From Flexifilum sp963727545 (lineage in GTDB: Bacteria; Chloroflexota; Anaerolineae; Aggregatilineales; Phototrophicaceae), in contig CAVSGS010000018.1 of assembly GCA_963727545.1 (NCBI GenBank), positions 62,001 to 126,000 on the forward strand: a stretch of DNA of 64,000 nt, written 5' to 3'. The position numbers were made by a program, and so were the translations under genes. The notes under the pieces were generated by a model that was not told where the DNA came from, searched no databases, and saw nothing but the letters and a program-made list of their open reading frames with translations. Positions within the stretch are counted from its first letter, which is position 1. The number at the start of each line of letters is the position of its first letter. Positions 17,763 to 26,105 of the stretch are shown piece after piece.

Positions 17763-18428
17763 CTACACCCGCACCGATGCCGGGTGATCCGAGCGCACGC
17801 GGGTGACGATCTCGCGCAGGGAGCGCGCCCGCCGCCCGACCAGATCGAGCGACATCGAGCCGTCGCCGGTCAGCCAGCCCGCCATGCCGCAGGCGGTCGC
17901 GCCCGCTTTCAGGAACTCGCCGACGTTCTGATCGGTCATGCCGCCGTTGCACATGTAGCGCGGCTCGCTCAGCGGTCCCTTGACCGCCTTGAAGTAATCC
18001 AGCCCCAGCACGCCAATCGGGAAGATTTTCAGCAGATTGACGCCCATCGCCCACGCGTCGGCGATCTCGGTCGGCGTCATTACCCCCGGCGCGATCAACA
18101 CGTCCGCGCCCTGTGCCAGTGTCACCACTTCGCGGCTGAAGGCGGGCGAGACGATGAAATCCGCCCCGGCGTCGATCACCCGCTTCGCCATCTCGCCGTC
18201 GAGCACCGTCCCCATGCCGACGACGGCAGCGTCGCCGAATTCGCGTTTGGTCGCCTGCATCGCTTCGATCGCCTGCACCGAGTTCATCGTGAACTCGAAT
18301 ACGTCGATCTGTCCGGCGTCGATCAAGACGCGCGCGTGCGCCAGTGCCACGTCGGGCGGGAAGTTACCGCGCATTCCCCCCATCAAGCCGCTGGACGCGA
18401 CGCGATCATAAGCTGTCTGAGCATCCAT
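17763..18428 (-). CDS. eda: KDPG/KHG aldolase
   Basis: Cleaves 2-keto-3-deoxy-6-phosphogluconate (or 4-hydroxy-2-oxoglutarate) to pyruvate and an aldehyde. Family features: VFEFTMNS with the catalytic Glu, VVGMGTVLDGEMAKRVIDAGADFIVSP, and the Schiff-base Lys in VNLLKIFPIGVLGLDYFKAVKGP. 221 residues, normal. GGAG precedes the ATG. No other Entner-Doudoroff gene is adjacent; the glycerate kinase nearby is on the other strand, so pathway membership is open. Confidence 0.9.
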   Translation of the reverse strand: MDAQTAYDRVASSGLMGGMRGNFPPDVALAHARVLIDAGQIDVFEFTMNSVQAIEAMQATKREFGDAAVVGMGTVLDGEMAKRVIDAGADFIVSPAFSREVVTLAQGADVLIAPGVMTPTEIADAWAMGVNLLKIFPIGVLGLDYFKAVKGPLSEPRYMCNGGMTDQNVGEFLKAGATACGMAGWLTGDGSMSLDLVGRRARSLREIVTRVRSDHPASVRV

Positions 18429-18550
18429 GCCATCATCTCCTATCTACTAATGACTTTATGATAACAGCGAACGCGCCCCGGTGGAGAGTCCGCAGACCAC
18501 GTCAACCGCCATCAATTTGTTGGGATTGAGGACGAACAACCAAGCAGCCG

Positions 18551-19039
18551 TTATTGATCGTGCATCCGCGCTTGGTAAGCGGATTCCCAGACATGCTCGC
18601 CGGAGAGGATACGTTGGAGGATCGTGCCGAACTGCCGCCGGGGGAGCGGTTTGGCGAGGTAGCTGGCGAAGCCGGAATGCTGCGCCTGCTGGCGGAGCGG
18701 CGAACTGTCGCCGGTGCCAATGGCGATCACCGGGATGCCGCGAACTGCTGGGTCAGCTTGGATGGTCCGGTTGATGGTGAAGGCGCTGCCGTGCGGGAGA
18801 TCGACATTCAGAAGCACAAAATCCGGGGGCGGATTCATGGAACGCATTTGTTCGGGAACTTTCGCGCCGGTCGTATTTCGTTTGAAACGAATACCTAAAT
18901 CGCGTAGCATAGAGGAAATAGCGACTAGGCTGTGAGCATCGTCGTCAACGACCAGTGCCCATTTATTTTCAAGCACGGTTGAGAACTCCACAGATGCGGT
19001 TACATCTACATCCTTACGTTGCTGCTGTCGGTACAGCAT
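18551..19039 (-). CDS. Atypical (pseudo-)receiver domain protein
   Basis: 162 residues containing one CheY-like receiver: the acidic pocket is in KWALVVDDDAHSLVAISSML, and the conserved Lys is in FASYLAKPLPRRQFGTILQ. At the phospho-acceptor place (usual LLDxxLP) the sequence is FVLLNVDLPHGSAF, so the Asp is replaced by Asn with an Asp two residues later. Phosphorylation at the normal place is therefore unlikely. No output domain is present. It stands alone. A TATAAT sequence lies 5 bases before the ATG. The natural start could be further inside. Confidence 0.8.
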   Translation of the reverse strand: MLYRQQQRKDVDVTASVEFSTVLENKWALVVDDDAHSLVAISSMLRDLGIRFKRNTTGAKVPEQMRSMNPPPDFVLLNVDLPHGSAFTINRTIQADPAVRGIPVIAIGTGDSSPLRQQAQHSGFASYLAKPLPRRQFGTILQRILSGEHVWESAYQARMHDQ

Positions 19040-19162
19040 TTATTATACCTGTTATTATATATACGCTGGGTTAGCCCGCCATAGATTTTTCCGAAATTCA
19101 CTATTTTTTCACGCTGTATTACGTTTCACATAGATTTAACAGCTTTGAACAGGAATTGCAAT

Positions 19163-20302
19163 GTGAAGATAGTCATTGCTATAGGTGCCTTTAAACACAG
19201 CCTGAGCGCAAGCGCCGCCGCCGAAGCCGTCGCCCGCGGACTGCGCCGATCCGGGCTGGCGGCGGATCTCGTCTTGCTGCCGATTGCCGACGGCGGCAAT
19301 GGCACGCTCGACGCCTTCCTTACCGGCGGAGGGCAGCGCCTCGTCCGCACTGTCCGCGATCCGTTCGGTCGCCCGGTCGAGGCGGCATTCGGCGTGCGCG
19401 ACGACGTCGCCGTGATCGAGATGGCGCTGGCATCCGGCTTGGAACTGATCGCGGCGGACGAACTCGATCCGCTGCGCGCCTCGACTTACGGGACGGGTGA
19501 GCTGCTGAGCGCGGCGCTCAACAGTGGTGTGCAGCGCGTGATCGTCGGGATGGGCGGCAGCGCAACCGTCGATGGTGGCGCGGGCTGTCTGCAAGCGCTC
19601 GGCGTTCGCCTGCTCGACGCTGATGGACAAGACGTGCCGCCCGGTGGTGGCAGTCTGCACTTGATCCGGCAGATCGACGCTAGCGGACTCGATCCGCGCT
19701 GGCGCGAGGTCGAAGTCATCATCGCCTCGGACGTGGACAACCCGACGCTCGGCAGCGACGGAGCGGCGGCGGTCTTCGGTCCGCAGAAGGGCGCGACTCC
19801 GGCGCAGGTCGCGACGCTCGAAGCCAATTTGCGCCACTTCTTCACGCTCGTCGCCGATCAAATGGGTGTGGACGTCCGCACGCTTCCCGGCGGCGGCGCG
19901 GCGGGCGCGCTCAGCGCCGGGTTGATGGCATTTCTCGGCGGGCGGATCGAGTCCGGCATCGACTTGATCGGCGATCTGCTGCCCTTCGATCAAGCGCTGA
20001 CCGGTGCTGATCTGCTGATCACCGGCGAGGGGCGCATGGACACGCAGACGCTGCACGGCAAGGGTCCCATCGGCATCGCCCGGCGCGCCCGCGAGTACGG
20101 CGTGCCCTCGGTGGCGCTGGTCGGCGGCTTGGCGATCGACGACGCCCAACTGCACGACGGCGGCATCTGGGCAGCGCTGCCGATCACCACCGCGCCGATG
20201 TCGCTGGAGCGTGCCCTCGCCGACGCCGACGCGCTGGTCGAGCGGGCGGCGCTGCGTCTGGGCTATCTGCTGCAACTGAGTCCAGTGACACAGAGCTTAT
20301 GA
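19163..20302 (+). CDS. glxK: Glycerate 2-kinase (GarK/GlxK family)
   Basis: Phosphorylates D-glycerate. Recognised by the N-terminal VIAIGAFKHSLSASAAAEAVARGLR, the signature LPIADGGNGTLDAFL, ASTYGTGELLSAALNSG, VGMGGSATVDGGAGCLQALG, the FGPQKGAT motif, and the late DLLITGEGRMDTQTLHGKGP. Length of about 379 residues is normal. The start is taken as GTG at 19163, eight bases after AGGA, because it gives the family N-terminus; an upstream TTG would add six residues. No operon partner. Confidence 0.93.
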   Translation: MKIVIAIGAFKHSLSASAAAEAVARGLRRSGLAADLVLLPIADGGNGTLDAFLTGGGQRLVRTVRDPFGRPVEAAFGVRDDVAVIEMALASGLELIAADELDPLRASTYGTGELLSAALNSGVQRVIVGMGGSATVDGGAGCLQALGVRLLDADGQDVPPGGGSLHLIRQIDASGLDPRWREVEVIIASDVDNPTLGSDGAAAVFGPQKGATPAQVATLEANLRHFFTLVADQMGVDVRTLPGGGAAGALSAGLMAFLGGRIESGIDLIGDLLPFDQALTGADLLITGEGRMDTQTLHGKGPIGIARRAREYGVPSVALVGGLAIDDAQLHDGGIWAALPITTAPMSLERALADADALVERAALRLGYLLQLSPVTQSL

Positions 20303-20396
20303 TTCCACGAGCATTAAATTAATTTTAATCTAAATTATGGTAAAATCAGGGGGTGTAGGTTCATTTTGACGGTTATAGTCTCCCAAAGGAGTATTG

Positions 20397-20912
20397 ATGA
20401 TCACGCAAAAACTATTCGCACGACGCGGGCTTGTGCTGCTGATTGGTATGTTACTGACGCTGATCGTCGGCATGTCGGTCGTCATCGCCCAATCGAGCTA
20501 CACCGACGGGCGGCTGAACGAGATCGCCAATTTCGGGGGTGACACGCTCTACTGCATGGATTCCTCGAATAACGTGACCAACGACACCTCGACCTTCGCT
20601 TATTTCCAACTGCTGAACATCGACGGGCAGCCGTTGTGGTCGCTGGACAAGGCGACCGTCGAACTCGGACTTGGTCAGATCGCCATCAAGCCGACCGCCT
20701 ATTTGCTCGGTCAAGGTGAAGGGACTTACGGACCGGTCTACCTCTACGCCAACGCCGCGCAGGATGGCACCCCGTATTTCATCTTCGTCGGCTTTGATAG
20801 CTGGGGCAAGGAAAATCGGTTCACCTTCTACGGCTGCACGCCCGCCGGTGGCGCACTGCCCGCGACGACGCCGACCACGATGCCGACCACGGTGCCGACC
20901 TCGGTCGGATGA
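20397..20912 (+). CDS. Exported protein of unknown function
   Basis: 171 residues with a signal peptide (MITQKLFARRGLVLLIGMLLTLIVGMSVVIAQS; cleavage probably after AQS). The mature part has two Cys (TLYCMDSS, FYGCTPAG) that could form a disulfide, and a Thr/Pro-rich C-terminal tail (TTPTTMPTT) typical of cell-envelope proteins. No known domain is recognised. A strong AAAGGAG site precedes the ATG at 20397. A strong bidirectional terminator follows. Confidence 0.75.
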   Translation: MITQKLFARRGLVLLIGMLLTLIVGMSVVIAQSSYTDGRLNEIANFGGDTLYCMDSSNNVTNDTSTFAYFQLLNIDGQPLWSLDKATVELGLGQIAIKPTAYLLGQGEGTYGPVYLYANAAQDGTPYFIFVGFDSWGKENRFTFYGCTPAGGALPATTPTTMPTTVPTSVG

Positions 20913-20946
20913 GCGTGGCTATCGCTTGAACCAGAGCGTGTCATTC

Positions 20947-20978
20947 AAACCGCCCGGTCGCGTGACCGGGCGGTTTTG
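20947..20978. terminator. Bidirectional intrinsic terminator
   Basis: Thirteen-base perfect arms (AAACCGCCCGGTC at 20947-20959, complement at 20964-20976) with loop GCGT and T/A tracts on both sides. It serves both the exported-protein gene and convergent pepF. Confidence 0.9.
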
Positions 20979-21009
20979 ATTCAGAATGCGAGCTTAGGAT
21001 GGCGCTTCG

Positions 21010-22812
21010 CTACCCGACCAGCTTTTCCAACTGATCGACCATGTCGCCGAGCACCTTGAAGGTCGCCTCGACCGCTTCCGGCGTGGTCATGTCGACGCCC
21101 GCCAGTTTGAGCGCGTCCATCGGGTAGAGCGATCCACCCGCATTGAGGAACTTGCGGTAGTTTTCCGCCGCCCCCGGCTCGCCCGCGAGGATGCGGTTCG
21201 CCAGCGCGTGCGCCGCCGAAATCCCGGTCGCGTACTGGAAGACGTAGTAATTCGAGAACAGATGCCCGAACTGCGCCCACGTGATCCCGACCTGCTCGCG
21301 GTCGTATTCCATCTCGCTGCCGTAACCTTCGGCGAACAAATCTGCCATCAGCGTGTTCATGTCGTCGGCGGTCAGCGGCGCGCCCTGCTCGATGCGCGTG
21401 TGGACCTCCAGTTCGAACTGCGCCAGCGTCGGCATGATGAAGAAATAGCGGTGGAAGTTGTTCATCGCTTCTTCGATCAGCGCGATCTGGAAGTCGGGGT
21501 CGGGCTGCGCCTCGCGCAGATGCGCCCGCACCATCGCTTGATTGAAGTTCGAGGCGACTTCGGCGACGAACAGCGAGTAATTGGCGTAGACGAAGGGCTG
21601 GTTCTGCCACGTGAAATAGGAGTGCATCGAGTGCCCCAACTCGTGCGCGACCGTGCTCATCGCCTTCAAGTCGTCGTGATAGCTGGTCATGATAAAGGGA
21701 TACGTCCCCTGCCAGCCGAACGAGAACGCACCCTGTCGCTTGCCCTGATTCGGGTAGACGTCGATCCAGCGGTCTTCGAGCGCGCCCTTGCGCAGAATGC
21801 TGACGTAGTCGTCGCCGAGCGGCTTCATCCCTTCGCTGATCATGTCGATCGCCTGCTGGAAGCTGACCTTATGCTCCTGCTTGGCGATCGGTGCCCAAAT
21901 ATCATAAGGATGCAGCGTCTCGACGCCCAGCGCCTTGCGGCGGATCGCCCAGTAGCGATGCCACGTCGGGATGTTCTTGCGGAAAGTACTCACGAGGTTG
22001 TGAAAGACTTCCAACGGAACGTTGTTCTCGAACAGCGACGCTTCAATCGCCGTGTCGAAGCGCCGCGCCCGTGCCATGAACACGTCGCGCTTGGCTGAGG
22101 CGGCGTAATTGCTGGCGAGCGTATTCTTGACCGACAGATAGCCCGCCGAGTAGCTGTCCCACGCCGTCCGCCGCAGTTCGCGGTCGGTGCTGGTGCGCAG
22201 CGTCTCGTAATTGCCCTGCCGGACTTCGACCGCTTCGCCCGCGCTCGGCTGCGCCGAACCGAAGCTAATTTCGGCGTTCGCCAGCACTTCGCTGGTATTT
22301 TCCATTTGCGCGAAAGTATCCTGCGCCATGCCGAGCAGTTCCTCGACCTCAGCCGAGCGGACGTGCTGCTGCCGCCGGAACAGGTCGTCGAAGTAGTGGG
22401 CGTAAATCTGCAAGCGCGGCTCGTCCTGCATCCACTGATCGAGCTTGTCCTTGCCGATGGCGAGTAGTTCCGGCTCGGCGAAGGCGGCGGCGGCTTGGAA
22501 GCGCCCCATCAGCCCGGTCGCCTGCCCTGCCATCGCGTTCGCCGCTTGATTGGTCGTCTCGACCGCCTGCGACATCAGCGCGTAAAACAGGATGTGCCCG
22601 GCTTTTTGGTACGTCTCGCCGAGCGCGGCGAACCAGTCGAGCAGGACGGCAGGGCTTTCGCTCAAGGCACCCTGAAAGCGAGTCAGCGCGTCGGGCAGGC
22701 TGGCAGCGACGGCGGCATACGCTGCTTGCCACGCTTCCGGCGTCGGGAAGACGCTCGGCGCGTTCCACGTAAATTCGGGCGCAGCTTCACTGCGCGGCGG
22801 TACGTTCATCAT
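21010..22812 (-). CDS. pepF: Oligoendopeptidase F (M3 family)
   Basis: Zinc peptidase hydrolysing oligopeptides in the cytoplasm. The active-site motif is VAHELGHSMHSYFTWQNQPFVYANYSLFVAEVASNFNQ: HELGH plus the third ligand Glu in FVAEVAS. The N-terminal region carries the usual FQGALSESPAVLLDW and LFENNVPLEVFHNLVSTFRKN. Length about 600 residues is normal. The start MMNVPP has GAGGA six bases upstream; a start at 22830 lacks any ribosome site. The gene is monocistronic. Confidence 0.94.
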   Translation of the reverse strand: MMNVPPRSEAAPEFTWNAPSVFPTPEAWQAAYAAVAASLPDALTRFQGALSESPAVLLDWFAALGETYQKAGHILFYALMSQAVETTNQAANAMAGQATGLMGRFQAAAAFAEPELLAIGKDKLDQWMQDEPRLQIYAHYFDDLFRRQQHVRSAEVEELLGMAQDTFAQMENTSEVLANAEISFGSAQPSAGEAVEVRQGNYETLRTSTDRELRRTAWDSYSAGYLSVKNTLASNYAASAKRDVFMARARRFDTAIEASLFENNVPLEVFHNLVSTFRKNIPTWHRYWAIRRKALGVETLHPYDIWAPIAKQEHKVSFQQAIDMISEGMKPLGDDYVSILRKGALEDRWIDVYPNQGKRQGAFSFGWQGTYPFIMTSYHDDLKAMSTVAHELGHSMHSYFTWQNQPFVYANYSLFVAEVASNFNQAMVRAHLREAQPDPDFQIALIEEAMNNFHRYFFIMPTLAQFELEVHTRIEQGAPLTADDMNTLMADLFAEGYGSEMEYDREQVGITWAQFGHLFSNYYVFQYATGISAAHALANRILAGEPGAAENYRKFLNAGGSLYPMDALKLAGVDMTTPEAVEATFKVLGDMVDQLEKLVG

Positions 22813-22954
22813 GATCCGATCCTCGGTCATTTAAATTTGTTTGAATGATAGCGTGAATCCGGCTAAAGCCAAACGATTGGCTCGGCTTGCCGATTTCGCC
22901 CCCAAGCTTCTAGAATTAGGCGATCAACCTAGTCAGCAATCACAGGTCAAGTCG

Positions 22955-24154
22955 ATGGATCAATCCCGCAAACCGGCAAGCAAGGTGCGAACGCGCTGGA
23001 TCACCCCGATGACCGCGCGCCAGCCCGACGAGGAACACCGGGTATCGACGCCGCTCGAACTATTCTTCGATCTGGTCTTCGTCGTGGCGATTTCCTTCGC
23101 CGCCGGTGCGCTGCATCACGGCATCGTCGCGGGCGAGATCGGGCAAACGCTGTTGAGCTACACGATGATGTTCTTCGGCATCTGGTGGGCGTGGATGAAC
23201 TTCACGTGGTTCGCCTCATCCTACGACACCGACGACGTGTTCTACCGCGTGCTGATCTTCGTCCAGATGACCGGCGCGCTGATCTTCGCGGCGGGCGTGC
23301 CGCTGGTCTTCCAATCGGGCGAGTTGAAGATCACCGTCGCCGGTTACGTCGTCATGCGCGCCGCCGCCGTGATCTCGTGGGCGCGGGCGGCGCTCGCCGA
23401 CCGGGAACACCGCCCGGCAGCGATCCGCTACGGCGTCGGGATCGCGGTCTGTCAGGTCGGCTGGGTGCTGCTGCTGTTCACGCCCGCCTCGCTGCACGTC
23501 CCCGGCTTCTTCGTGCTGGTGATCGCCGAACTGCTGGTGCCGGGTTGGGCGGAGCGCTCGACGCCGACGACGTGGCATCCGCACCACATCGCCGAGCGCT
23601 ACGGCTTGTTCACGATCATTGTGCTTGGTGAGTCGGTGCTGTCGTCGGTGGTCGCCATTCAATCGACCCTCGACGCCCGCAGCTTCAACACCGACTTGAT
23701 CCCGCTGATCGTCGGCGGCTTGCTGATCCTGTACACGGTTTGGTGGCTGTACTTCTACCAGCCCGCTCACGATTTGCTGGAAGGGCTCGACCTCACCGGG
23801 ACATTCGTTTGGGGATATGGGCATTTGTTCATCTTCGCGGCGGTGGCGGGGTTGGGTGCGGGCTTGGCGGTGGCGGTCGATCAGGTGATGCAGCACGCCG
23901 AGATCAGCGCGACAACGGCGGGGTTCGCCGTCGCGATTCCGGCGGCGGTCTATCTGATCAGCCTGTGGCTGCTTCAGGAAAACCCCCGCGCCGAACAGTG
24001 GTACGAAAAAGCCGCCTTTCCGCTCTGCGCGCTGCTGGTGCTGCTCACGCCGCTGACCGGTCAAGCGGTGCTGCTGACCGGCTTGCTGATGGCGGCGCTG
24101 CTGACCGTCAAGCTGATCGCCAGCCCGACCGGTGATGAAGACGAGGTCGAATGA
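22955..24154 (+). CDS. LtrA-family (low temperature requirement A) membrane protein
   Basis: About 399 residues, about ten membrane helices. The LtrA hallmark is RVSTPLELFFDLVFVVAISFAAGALHH just after the basic N-terminus, with FFGIWWAWMNFTWFASSYDTDDVFYR and AERYGLFTIIVLGESVLSSV also conserved. Function unknown. The start is set at MDQSRKP; an earlier in-frame ATG at 22841 would add 38 residues not seen in the family. The next gene starts 13 bases after the stop, so they are probably co-transcribed. Confidence 0.85.
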   Translation: MDQSRKPASKVRTRWITPMTARQPDEEHRVSTPLELFFDLVFVVAISFAAGALHHGIVAGEIGQTLLSYTMMFFGIWWAWMNFTWFASSYDTDDVFYRVLIFVQMTGALIFAAGVPLVFQSGELKITVAGYVVMRAAAVISWARAALADREHRPAAIRYGVGIAVCQVGWVLLLFTPASLHVPGFFVLVIAELLVPGWAERSTPTTWHPHHIAERYGLFTIIVLGESVLSSVVAIQSTLDARSFNTDLIPLIVGGLLILYTVWWLYFYQPAHDLLEGLDLTGTFVWGYGHLFIFAAVAGLGAGLAVAVDQVMQHAEISATTAGFAVAIPAAVYLISLWLLQENPRAEQWYEKAAFPLCALLVLLTPLTGQAVLLTGLLMAALLTVKLIASPTGDEDEVE

Positions 24155-24167
24155 AAGCGCTGCCGCG

Positions 24168-24872
24168 ATGAGCACAGTTGACGCCCTCGTTGACGAGATT
24201 TTCGACGGCAGCGCCGCTCCCTTCGCCGCCGAGTTCGGCGACTGGGTGCGCGGATCGCGGCGGTTCAAGGCGTTTGCGACCGAGTATCGCACCAAGCTGC
24301 GGGCGAAGCTCAGAAACGCCCGCGACGAGGCGGCGCTGCTCGACGTGCGCGCCGAGTTCGAGACCGCCGCCCTGCTGCTGCGCGAGCCGCGTTTCGCCGT
24401 CGAATACGAGACCTACACCGCCCAAAAGCGGCGCGGTCCCGACTTCACCGTCACCTTCAAGACGCACATCCGCTTCAACGTCGAAGTCCGGCGTGTTCGC
24501 GCGGTCGAACTGGACGACGCCGATCTCAATCTGGACGCGATCCCGAACAAAGTGATGGCGGTGTTGTGCGCCAAAGTTAGGCAGATGCCGCCGAGCATCG
24601 TCAATCTGTTGTGGCTGACCCCGGAGCGCGCGGTGACGGCAGCCGACTTGACGACCGCCATGATCAGCTTGCGGCGGGCGGCGGAACTGAAAGCCGAGGA
24701 TTACTTCACGCGGCGCGGATTCGCCAGCGCTGCCGATTTCCTCAAGCAGTATCGCCAGTTGAGCGGGGTCGTGCTGCATCAGCCGGAGAGCAACGCCGTA
24801 TGCTTAAACTCGCTGGCACGCCACCCCGCGCCGCCGGAGATCGTCGCGGCGATTGGGCGGCTCGGCGCTTAA
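24168..24872 (+). CDS. Uncharacterised protein with PD-(D/E)XK-like core
   Basis: 234 residues. The middle holds GPDFTVTFKTHIRFNVEVRRVR, which fits the nuclease-fold pattern (PD, then E-V-R/K on the next strand), while the flanks are helical. This is a structural guess; the catalytic Lys is replaced by Arg in EVR. No other motif is recognised. The start is the ATG of MSTVDAL, 13 bases after the LtrA gene, suggesting a two-gene operon. Confidence 0.6.
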   Translation: MSTVDALVDEIFDGSAAPFAAEFGDWVRGSRRFKAFATEYRTKLRAKLRNARDEAALLDVRAEFETAALLLREPRFAVEYETYTAQKRRGPDFTVTFKTHIRFNVEVRRVRAVELDDADLNLDAIPNKVMAVLCAKVRQMPPSIVNLLWLTPERAVTAADLTTAMISLRRAAELKAEDYFTRRGFASAADFLKQYRQLSGVVLHQPESNAVCLNSLARHPAPPEIVAAIGRLGA

Positions 24873-24894
24873 TACCTGAAGGGTGAGCTTTTGT

Positions 24895-24917
24895 CGGGGC
24901 GTACGGCGGTGCGCCCG
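24895..24917. repeat. Degenerate family B palindrome
   Basis: GGGGC followed by GTACGGCGGTGCGCCC; the 5' arm is incomplete. Confidence 0.5.
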
Positions 24918-24920
24918 ATC

Positions 24921-25688
24921 TTAGCTCCGGCGCGCGGTGACAATCGGCTGGTAGTAGCCGGAGTCGTCAGGCAGATGCCAGACGATCTCGGTGTAGCCGG
25001 TGCGTTCGAGTACGTGGGTCACTTCCTCGCGCTGGATCGCGCGCAGGGTGGTCGTGCTGACCCGTGTCGTCCAGCGCGTCCCGGCTTGCTTGAGGATGAA
25101 ATGCGACAGTTCGTAGCTGCGCCCATCCTCCGCCCAATCCCACACTTGAAACGAGATCCGCCGCCCCTCGTCGGTGTCGAGGATGTTCGGCGGCGTCCCG
25201 TGGGGCTTTTCCTGAATGATCTGATCGTAATCGCGCAGACTGAGCAGCAGCAGCCCGCCGGGGATGAGTTTCTCGCGCATACTCGCCGCCGCCAGCGTCA
25301 GGTCGGAATCGCGCAGCAGGTGAGCGATGGCGTTGTCGCAGGCGAGCACCACGTCGAAGGTGCCGTCGACCGCGCGGGCGAGGTCACGGAAGTCGGCATC
25401 ACCGAAGAAAATCTTGACGCCGAAGTTCTTCGCTTCGGTACGCGCGCGGCGGACCGAAGCCGGGCTGAGGTCGGTCGCCCGGACGTGATAGCCGCGCAGC
25501 GCCAAGCCGATCGCCTGCGTGCCAATGCCACAAGCACAGTCAAGCACCAACTCCGCGTCCGGCAGGTGTCGACGAATCAAGTCGTCGAGCACTTCGCCCT
25601 GCTTACGGACGGTGGCTTCCCAGTCTTTGAAGATGAAATGATAATCGGGTGCTAGCTGTCGGTAGAACTCCTGAACCGTGTAGTCCAT
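24921..25688 (-). CDS. Class I SAM-dependent methyltransferase (glycine/sarcosine N-methyltransferase-like)
   Basis: 255 residues. Motif I is LVLDCACGIGTQAIGLALRGYHVRATDLSPASV; motif II region is DGTFDVVLACDNAIAHLL; motif III is LIPGGLLLLSLRDYD. The overall shape, with FYRQLAPDYHFIFKDWEATV at the N-terminus, resembles small-molecule N-methyltransferases of the glycine/sarcosine group; the substrate is uncertain. The start is the ATG of MDYTVQEFY, after a GAGG-rich stretch; the open frame extends further upstream without homology. It stands alone. Confidence 0.87.
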   Translation of the reverse strand: MDYTVQEFYRQLAPDYHFIFKDWEATVRKQGEVLDDLIRRHLPDAELVLDCACGIGTQAIGLALRGYHVRATDLSPASVRRARTEAKNFGVKIFFGDADFRDLARAVDGTFDVVLACDNAIAHLLRDSDLTLAAASMREKLIPGGLLLLSLRDYDQIIQEKPHGTPPNILDTDEGRRISFQVWDWAEDGRSYELSHFILKQAGTRWTTRVSTTTLRAIQREEVTHVLERTGYTEIVWHLPDDSGYYQPIVTARRS

Positions 25689-25803
25689 CTCGTCGCCTCG
25701 ATTTGGGAATGCCGCGCCGCCTGTATCATACACTGAAATATAACACGTCAGGAAATATGACCGGGAATGGGGCTGAGCAGCGCGTGAATTGGGTCGTGAA
25801 ATC

Positions 25804-25835
25804 GTAGGGGCAGGACTGCAGTCCTGCCCCCCTAC
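25804..25835. repeat. Family B palindrome fused to element C
   Basis: Arm GTAGGGGC, core AGGACTGCAGTCCT, arm GCCCCCCTAC. It directly abuts the composite element. Confidence 0.85.
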
Positions 25836-26095
25836 CAACTTAAGCGATTTGAACGACGTTTCTGCTGATGCAGCCGGGGGATCAAATACCGCGGCTATCA
25901 GAAATCAAGCCCGCTAAAGCGGGCTGAAAACAGGTCGAAATGTTCTTTAGCCGTCTTCGAGACGGCTTGATTTCGTAGCAAGAGGTTTCGAGCCTACTTG
26001 TGGCTGCTCAGCAGTTGGTTTCGTCAAAAGGCGAAACACTCTCCTTAACTTGAGTGTCTATGGGGCAGGAGCTGAGTTCCGCCCCGGTACGGAGC
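25836..26095. repeat. Composite multi-hairpin element C, copy 1
   Basis: Begins CAACTTAAGCGATTTGA. It contains successive hairpins at about 25873-25895 (GCCGGGGG...), 25907-25924 (AAGCCCGC/GCGGGCT), 25948-25967 (AGCCGTCT/AGACGGCT) and 26021-26038 (GTTTCG/CGAAAC). AAATCAAGCC (25902-25911) and GGCTTGATTT (25964-25973) are exact complements around the second and third stems. It ends with a damaged B-like palindrome. A diverged copy is at 44613-44865. Confidence 0.75.
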
Positions 26096-26105
26096 TAACG
26101 GAATT

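Noticed and set aside
19136..20275. A 379-codon open frame antisense to the glycerate kinase gene
   Set aside because: It mirrors the codon positions of the kinase gene and has no recognisable domain.
17763..20302. KDPG aldolase and glycerate kinase as a sugar-acid operon
   Set aside because: They are on opposite strands with an unrelated receiver gene between them.
25804..26095. Element C as an insertion sequence
   Set aside because: It is about 250 bp with no open frame and no transposase; at most it is non-autonomous.
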